Assembly (NCBI GenBank): GCA_002383415.1
Contig: DFYU01000102.1
Span: forward strand, 1 to 17,797
Reading direction: 5' to 3'
DNA: 17,797 nt
Origin: Geobacter sp. UBA4074
GTDB lineage: Bacteria; Desulfobacterota; Desulfuromonadia; Geobacterales; Pseudopelobacteraceae
Part shown: one piece after another, positions 14,041 through 17,797 of the stretch
Layout: each line of letters opens with the position of its first letter
How positions within the stretch are numbered: position 1 is the stretch's first letter
Position numbers and translations under genes: made by a program
Notes under the pieces: model-generated
What the model was told of the DNA's origin: nothing
Seen by the model: only the letters and a program-made list of their open reading frames with translations
The model's database searches: none

Positions 14041-14921
14041 GGCTGGCCCCCGTGTTGCTGCAGTTCAGTACGTACCCTATCGGCCAGCTGCTTGAACAGC
14101 AGGCCATATTCCGGCAGGCAGTGGGCCACCAGCTGCCCCTTGGAAACCACCTCGGCAATCTGCCGGTCATCAGGCAGCGACAGCAGCACCGGCAGGCCTT
14201 CATCTTGACAGTAACGGGAGAGGCCGACCAGATCTTCGCCGGCCCGGTTGATGATGACGCCGCAGGGCAGCCTTAGCTCGCGCACCATGGCCACTGCAAG
14301 TTTCAGATCATGCAGGCTGAACGGGGTTGGGTCGGCCACCAGCAGGACATAATCAGATTCGCGCAGGGTGGCCACTGCCGGGCAGGAAGTGCCGGGGGGC
14401 GCATCCAGGATGGCCGGGATATCACTGAACAGTTGGTTGGTTACGGCACGGATCACCGGCGGCACCAGTGAGACGCCCACGTCCAGCCGCCCCTCAACCA
14501 GTCTGATGGCGTTCGAATGTCCGCAGTTGACCGTGCCGATCTGCAGCGGTCGTTCGCTGATCGCCTCGGCAGGGCAGACCAGGGCACAGCCTCCGCAGCC
14601 GTGACATAGTTCAGGAAACAGCAGCGGCTTGCTGGTACCCAATGAAACCAAGCCGTTAAACCGGCAGATTTCGCTGCAGGCGCCGCAGCCGGTGCAGCGA
14701 TCAGCGCGGATCTCCGGCACCAGCATGGTGACCGGTTGGCTGTCGAGCTGATCGAACTGCAGGAACAGGTTCAGGTTCGGTTCCTCCACATCGCAGTCTG
14801 CCAGCTGCACCGGCTCGTCAAACATAATTGCCAGATTGAGCGCAACCGTGGTCTTGCCGGTGCCGCCCTTGCCGGAAGCAACGGCTATGCGCGGTGCCTG
14901 CCTTTTGGTCTGGCCGCCCAT
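14037..14921 (-). CDS. MinD-superfamily ATPase with inserted 2[4Fe-4S] ferredoxin domain (first copy)
   Basis: This 294-residue protein has the Walker A ASGKGGTGKTT (about 15-25), two ferredoxin cysteine groups (C76/79/82/86 and C106/109/112/116) and a DAPPGTSCPAV segment equivalent to the switch region of MinD/NifH-like ATPases. Its ATG shares one base with the stop of the upstream NifX-like gene (TAATG), so the two are translationally coupled. Together with the next gene it forms the pair of ferredoxin-containing ATPases seen in ORP clusters. Its likely role is ATP-driven electron or metal-cluster transfer in the cytoplasm. Confidence 0.9.
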   Translation of the reverse strand: MGGQTKRQAPRIAVASGKGGTGKTTVALNLAIMFDEPVQLADCDVEEPNLNLFLQFDQLDSQPVTMLVPEIRADRCTGCGACSEICRFNGLVSLGTSKPLLFPELCHGCGGCALVCPAEAISERPLQIGTVNCGHSNAIRLVEGRLDVGVSLVPPVIRAVTNQLFSDIPAILDAPPGTSCPAVATLRESDYVLLVADPTPFSLHDLKLAVAMVRELRLPCGVIINRAGEDLVGLSRYCQDEGLPVLLSLPDDRQIAEVVSKGQLVAHCLPEYGLLFKQLADRVRTELQQHGGQP

Positions 14922-15283
14922 TACCAGTGGCCCTCAACATCGGCAGCGGTTGCCGCCTGCAGGATACCGCCCTGCAGGGCTTGTAGCGCTTCCTGCAGTG
15001 GTATGACCGGACAGTTGTAGACCTGCACCCCGGCTGCATCCAGGACCCTGAACGCCTTGGGGCCGCAGTGGCCGGTAACCAGTGTATCCACCCCGGCCCT
15101 GACAATAGCCTCTGCTGCATGAATACCGGCCCCTTGGGCGGCATTTCTGCTCTGCTCATTTTCCAGCAGACGTATCTGCTGCAACTCCAGATCGTAGAGT
15201 AAAAATCCTCGTGCCCGGCCAAAGCGCGGGTCAAGTTCGGCGTCAAGCTCAGTGCCGGATGTGCTGAAAGCGATCAGTTTCAC
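14921..15283 (-). CDS. NifX/NifB-C-terminal-like (dinitrogenase FeMo-cofactor biosynthesis fold) protein, ORP-type
   Basis: This 120-residue single-domain protein begins MKLIAFSTSGTELDAELDPR, continues FGRARGFLLYDLE and contains VDTLVTGHCGPKAFRVLDAAG, the usual features of PF02579 proteins (NifX, NafY core, NifB C-terminal). The family binds Mo- or Fe-containing cofactors or precursors, and ORP of Desulfovibrio, which carries a Mo-Cu-sulfide cluster, is a member. GGAGG lies just upstream of its ATG. It is the second NifX-like gene of this operon. No other nif genes are present, so a role in nitrogenase assembly is not indicated. Confidence 0.9.
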   Translation of the reverse strand: MKLIAFSTSGTELDAELDPRFGRARGFLLYDLELQQIRLLENEQSRNAAQGAGIHAAEAIVRAGVDTLVTGHCGPKAFRVLDAAGVQVYNCPVIPLQEALQALQGGILQAATAADVEGHW

Positions 15284-15313
15284 GCTGTTCCTCCGTAAGA
15301 CGATACCGGTTGA

Positions 15314-15541
15314 CTACGGTCTGTTGTACCGTTTCCTCTGGCCACCACAACGGCCTGCACCCGTACCTTGTCCGTTGTTGCAGCCCCTCGGGCCGCAGCA
15401 GTTTGAAGCGCTAGGTGGTGCTGCAACTGTTGTTTCAGGTTGACGAAAGACGTCGGATTGCCGACGCTGCAGCCTGTTTCCTCCGCAGCTGCCGTTGCCG
15501 CAACCGGCGTTTCTGGGGCCTTTTCCTTTTTGGTTTGGCAT
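15314..15541 (-). CDS. Small Cys/Gly-rich protein of the ORP-type operon
   Basis: This 75-residue basic protein begins MPNQKGKGPRNAGCGNGSCG and later has SNCCGPRGCNNG and GAGRCGG, giving six cysteines in a Gly/Asn/Arg-rich context. It has no obvious helices and is probably disordered or metal-binding. GGGAGGA lies before ATG 15541, four bases after the stop of the NifX-like gene. Gly-rich small proteins of the DUF5320 kind often sit beside NifX/Mrp genes in anaerobes. This one is Cys-richer than the examples I know and I do not assign it to that family. It may carry metal or sulfur to the operon's ATPases. Confidence 0.7.
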   Translation of the reverse strand: MPNQKGKGPRNAGCGNGSCGGNRLQRRQSDVFRQPETTVAAPPSASNCCGPRGCNNGQGTGAGRCGGQRKRYNRP

Positions 15542-15545
15542 GGTG

Positions 15546-15962
15546 TTAGTCCTCCCGCTGTTGGCTGGTACTACCCTCTGTCGATCTTCTGTGTCTGTTG
15601 CAACGGTTGCCGCCATGTGGTTTTCTGGTGCAACCCGGCATATGCAGCGAACGTTCGTGCAAATGGCCCTGCAGCCAGGCCTGTACCACCTGTTCGAGTT
15701 CGCCGGATACAAATGAGACAACCTGGATGCCGCGGTCCTGCAGGGCATCGGCAGTGTCGCGCGTAATGGCGCCACACACCAGTTGCTCTACCTGTAATGA
15801 GGCCAGCCGCATGGCTCGTTCCTGAGGACTGTCGCCAGAAAAACGGCGTTCAATCCTGCCGGTTTCGGCCCCTGTTGCTGCGTCCACAATCAACAGATTG
15901 CGGGCCACATCAAAAACCGGTGCTATGCGGTCATTCCAGAGCGAAAAGGCTGCTCGTGTCAC
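15546..15962 (-). CDS. NifX-like protein with Cys/His-rich C-terminal tail, first gene of the ORP-type operon
   Basis: From GTG 15962 the protein has 138 residues. The PF02579 fold is visible as AFSLWNDRIAPVFDVARNLL near the N-terminus and LVCGAITRDTADALQDRGI in the middle. A tail of about 35 residues rich in His, Cys, Arg and Ser (from HERSLHMPGC) is additional to the usual domain. I prefer GTG 15962 to ATG 15986. The GTG has AGGGAG eight bases upstream and begins close to the first beta strand, whereas the ATG has no ribosome site and lies only about ten bases after the predicted sigma-54 transcript start. The protein is a candidate Mo/Cu or Fe cofactor carrier. Confidence 0.82.
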   Translation of the reverse strand: MTRAAFSLWNDRIAPVFDVARNLLIVDAATGAETGRIERRFSGDSPQERAMRLASLQVEQLVCGAITRDTADALQDRGIQVVSFVSGELEQVVQAWLQGHLHERSLHMPGCTRKPHGGNRCNRHRRSTEGSTSQQRED

Positions 15963-15990
15963 GGTTTGGCTCCCTGCAAAGATCATCAGA

Positions 15991-16002
15991 CAATGATCAT
16001 TG
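15991..16002. promoter_or_regulatory. Perfect palindrome at the predicted transcript start
   Basis: CAATGATCATTG is a perfect 12-base palindrome lying between the -12 box of the sigma-54 promoter and the first gene of the ORP-like operon. The predicted +1 (near 15996) falls at its centre. It could be an operator for a repressor or a chance palindrome. Confidence 0.4.
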
Positions 16003-16006
16003 ACAA

Positions 16007-16023
16007 AGCAGGGAACGTGCCAA
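16007..16023 (-). promoter_or_regulatory. Sigma-54 (RpoN) promoter of the ORP-like operon
   Basis: On the - strand TTGGCACGTTCCCTGCT has a full-consensus -24 box (TTGGCACG), a CTGCT -12 box and exactly ten bases between GG and GC. Transcription should begin near 15996, giving a leader of about 34 bases before the preferred GTG start at 15962. The adjacent upstream gene encodes a sigma-54 activator. Confidence 0.88.
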
Positions 16024-16095
16024 GTGGTTGATGAGAAAAAAAGCTGATGGATTAATGGGTTACGGTTGTTGGGAAGGCTTTGTGAGGATTAATCA

Positions 16096-16111
16096 GTAGC
16101 ATTGTTGCTAC
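16096..16111. promoter_or_regulatory. Candidate activator-binding site (GTAGCA-N4-TGCTAC)
   Basis: A perfect 6-bp inverted repeat with a four-base spacer lies about 75-90 bases upstream of the -24 box of the ORP-like operon promoter, a usual distance for a sigma-54 enhancer site. A further half-site TGCTAC occurs at 16138-16143, next to the stop codon of the activator gene. Confidence 0.6.
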
Positions 16112-16144
16112 ACTGTGAGTGATTTTGGTTGCGTAATTGCTACC

Positions 16145-17533
16145 CTAGTGGGTCCGTTGTGAGCGGCCATCGGTCCGTGGCAGGTCGATGCCAAATTGCT
16201 TGATCTTGCGGAACAGGGTGGTTTTGTGCATGCCGAGCTCCCGCGCGGCTGCCAGGCGATTGTAGGCGTTGCGTTCAAGTGCGGTTCGTATGGTTTGTGC
16301 CTCAAGCTGGGAGCGGGCGTCGTGTAGGGTTGCTACTGTACTGATGCGGTTGTTGTGCAGAGTGATCTCGTCGGGCAGGTGGGCGAGCTGTAACATACCA
16401 TGCGGACAGAGCACAAAGGCGCGTTCAATGATGTTTTCCAATTCACGGACGTTGCCAGGCCAATCATGGGCCATCAGCAGCGAAAGCGCCTCGGGGGCTA
16501 TGCCCTGTACTGTGGCGTGGTGCAGCTGGTTGAATTTGTGGATAAACTGATCCACCAGCAGGGGTAGATCTTCTTTGCGGCGCCGCAAAGGAGGCAACTC
16601 CACCCGCACCACGTTGATCCGGTAGTAAAGGTCTTCACGGAAACTGCCGGCCTTGACCATGGCAGACAAGTCGCGATTGGTGGCGACGATGATCCGCGCA
16701 TCGCTGGTAACCGGACTGGTGCCGCCCAACGGTTCGAAGCAGCGCTCCTGCAACACTCGAAGCAGCCGCACCTGCAGGGCCGGACTGATCTCGCCGATCT
16801 CGTCCAGAAACAGCGTGCCGCCGCTGGCCAGCGCAAAACGACCCGGCTTGTCTTTGGTGGCCCCGGTGAAGGCGCCGGCCTTGTAGCCAAACAGCTCCGA
16901 TTCCAGCAAGGTATCCGGCAGTGCGCCGCAGTTGAGTGCCACAAACGGTCCTTTGCTGCGCTTGCTCAAGCCATGAATAGTGCGGGCCATCAACTCCTTG
17001 CCGGTGCCGGTCTCGCCGTTAATCAGCACCGTGCTGGGGCTGACCGCTATGGCCGGGATAACCTCAAACAGACGCTGCATCAGAGGGCTGCGGCTGACAA
17101 ATTCTCCTACGTGAAACCGCGCCTCCAGTTCGTGACGCAGGGTCTCTATCTCGCTCAGATCCCGGAAGGTTTCGGCCCCACCGACCACATTGCCCTGGCT
17201 GTCACTCAGCACAGCAGTCGAGAGGCTGATCGGAATCCGGTTGCCCTCACCGTCGACAATGTATCCCGACCGCCCGATGATCGGCTTACCATTCTTCATG
17301 GTCCGGCGCAGGGCGCAATCGGTTTCGCACATGTTGGAACGGAACACCTCCGAACAGAGCCGACCAATGGCATCCTTGCGTGAAATGCCGGTGATCTCCT
17401 CGGCCGCGCGGTTAAAGGAGGTGATGCGCCATGCAAGATCAACCGTGAAGACACCATCGGAAATGCTTTCCAGGATGGCATCGGTGCTGGTGATTACGGC
17501 GCTGGTTGTCTGGCAAGACCTGGGATGAGCCAT
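16145..17533 (-). CDS. PAS/AAA+/Fis sigma-54-dependent transcriptional activator of the ORP-like operon
   Basis: This 462-residue regulator has a PAS domain (about 14-125), an AAA+ domain with Walker A GETGTGKE (173-180), an intact GAFTGA loop (220-225) and Walker B around GTLFLDEI (239-246). A C-terminal Fis-type helix-turn-helix follows (about 422-447, NRLAAARELGMHKTTLFRKI). There is no receiver domain, so it is not an orthodox two-component regulator. The PAS domain carries C60, C69 and C73 in RLC-N8-C-ETD-C, which could hold a metal, an Fe-S cluster or a thiol switch. In Desulfovibrio vulgaris the ORP operons are activated by sigma-54 and a cognate regulator encoded next to them; position and family fit that role here. 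GGGAGA precedes ATG 17533. Confidence 0.92.
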   Translation of the reverse strand: MAHPRSCQTTSAVITSTDAILESISDGVFTVDLAWRITSFNRAAEEITGISRKDAIGRLCSEVFRSNMCETDCALRRTMKNGKPIIGRSGYIVDGEGNRIPISLSTAVLSDSQGNVVGGAETFRDLSEIETLRHELEARFHVGEFVSRSPLMQRLFEVIPAIAVSPSTVLINGETGTGKELMARTIHGLSKRSKGPFVALNCGALPDTLLESELFGYKAGAFTGATKDKPGRFALASGGTLFLDEIGEISPALQVRLLRVLQERCFEPLGGTSPVTSDARIIVATNRDLSAMVKAGSFREDLYYRINVVRVELPPLRRRKEDLPLLVDQFIHKFNQLHHATVQGIAPEALSLLMAHDWPGNVRELENIIERAFVLCPHGMLQLAHLPDEITLHNNRISTVATLHDARSQLEAQTIRTALERNAYNRLAAARELGMHKTTLFRKIKQFGIDLPRTDGRSQRTH

Positions 17534-17679
17534 GTTAAACGTATCTCCCTGATTCTGCTTATCATCATAACCGGTGCCGGGTCAACCAAAGGAAGCGTGG
17601 AGCCAGCTTGCTTGGTTGGTATTGTTTTACGATCATTTTGTAGCCAGTGTAATTTTGTACGCGGATCGGGAAAAAATTG

Positions 17680-17709
17680 TTGACCGGATTCGATTTCGTA
17701 GTGTATATA
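17680..17709 (+). promoter_or_regulatory. Sigma-70-type promoter of the tRNA-Ala gene
   Basis: TTGACC at 17680-17685 and TATATA at 17704-17709, 18 bases apart, fit -35 and -10 boxes and would begin transcription about 45 bases before the tRNA. The 226-base gap 17534-17759 otherwise shows no gene; it must also hold the promoter of the divergent activator gene, which I could not locate with confidence. Confidence 0.6.
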
Positions 17710-17759
17710 TCTCAAACCACAGCGGCTTGGATTGCGTGGTTGAAATAGGTTGTTTGTGT

Positions 17760-17797
17760 GGGGCTGTAGCTCAGCTGGGAGAGCGCTTGAATGGCAT
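17760..17797 (+). tRNA. tRNA-Ala (GGC anticodon), cut by the window end
   Basis: GGGGCTGTAGCTCAGCTGGG matches the acceptor strand and D-arm of bacterial tRNA-Ala, followed by AGAGCGC. The anticodon region CTTGA-ATGGCAT places GGC at positions 34-36. The 3' half lies beyond the window. Confidence 0.93.

Noticed and set aside
14921..15962. Nitrogenase cofactor (nif) assembly locus
   Set aside because: Only the NifX fold is present. No nifHDK, nifE/N or full NifB is seen, and the ATPase partners fit the ORP type better.
17540..17600. TTGACC and TATGAT on the - strand as a promoter for the activator gene
   Set aside because: The two boxes are only about ten bases apart, too close for a sigma-70 promoter.
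1..17797. CRISPR array, insertion sequence, integrase or prophage genes
   Set aside because: No regularly spaced repeats, transposase-like proteins or terminal repeats were found. The tRNA at the right edge could be an integration site, but its 3' end is outside the window.

Overview
The window looks like chromosome from a member of the Geobacteraceae or close relatives (Desulfuromonadales). The grounds are a high density of multiheme c-type cytochromes, a quinone-linked cytochrome/iron-sulfur/NrfD complex, a cytochrome made of four triheme c7-type units, heme-binding periplasmic sensor domains, and sigma-54 regulators paired with sigma-54 promoters. This is inferred from gene families; no database search was run.

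Left part, + strand (1-4145): the end of an operon for a membrane redox complex of the Hmc/Cbc type. It holds a tiny HmcD-like membrane protein (cut or nearly whole at the window edge), a pentaheme cytochrome, a Tat-exported four-cluster ferredoxin subunit with a C-terminal membrane anchor, an NrfD/HybB-like quinone-site subunit, and a dodecaheme cytochrome. The unit ends at a strong intrinsic terminator. Two more + strand genes follow (4182-5591): an orphan membrane sensor with heme-binding motifs but no output domain, and an unknown four-helix membrane protein.

Middle (5583-6809), - strand: a small operon behind a well-formed sigma-54 promoter. It encodes two paralogous small membrane proteins, a zinc-ribbon membrane protein and TatA. 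Its last gene converges on the + strand unit, and both stop codons lie in one inverted repeat.

Right part (7167-17533), all - strand. Reading in the direction of transcription it starts with a PAS/AAA+/Fis sigma-54 activator. A sigma-54 promoter with a candidate enhancer site follows, and then a tightly packed operon: a NifX-like protein, a Cys/Gly-rich peptide, a second NifX-like protein, two MinD-like ATPases with inserted 2[4Fe-4S] ferredoxin domains, an Mrp/NBP35 ATPase and a DUF1858-like protein. This gene set matches the orange protein (ORP) system of Desulfovibrio, which uses a NifX-like Mo-Cu-cluster protein, Mrp/MinD ATPases and a sigma-54 regulator. Downstream on the same strand, with no visible terminator between, are a small unknown gene, an NtrC-type response regulator, its heme-sensor histidine kinase, and an octaheme cytochrome of the tetrathionate reductase family.

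Taken together, the window combines quinone-linked electron export hardware, Tat export, heme-based sensing and a metal-cofactor ATPase system. Two operons are probably driven by sigma-54, and their upstream regions share TAGCA/TGCTA inverted repeats. The window ends inside a tRNA-Ala(GGC) gene on the + strand. No CRISPR array, insertion sequence or integrase was seen.
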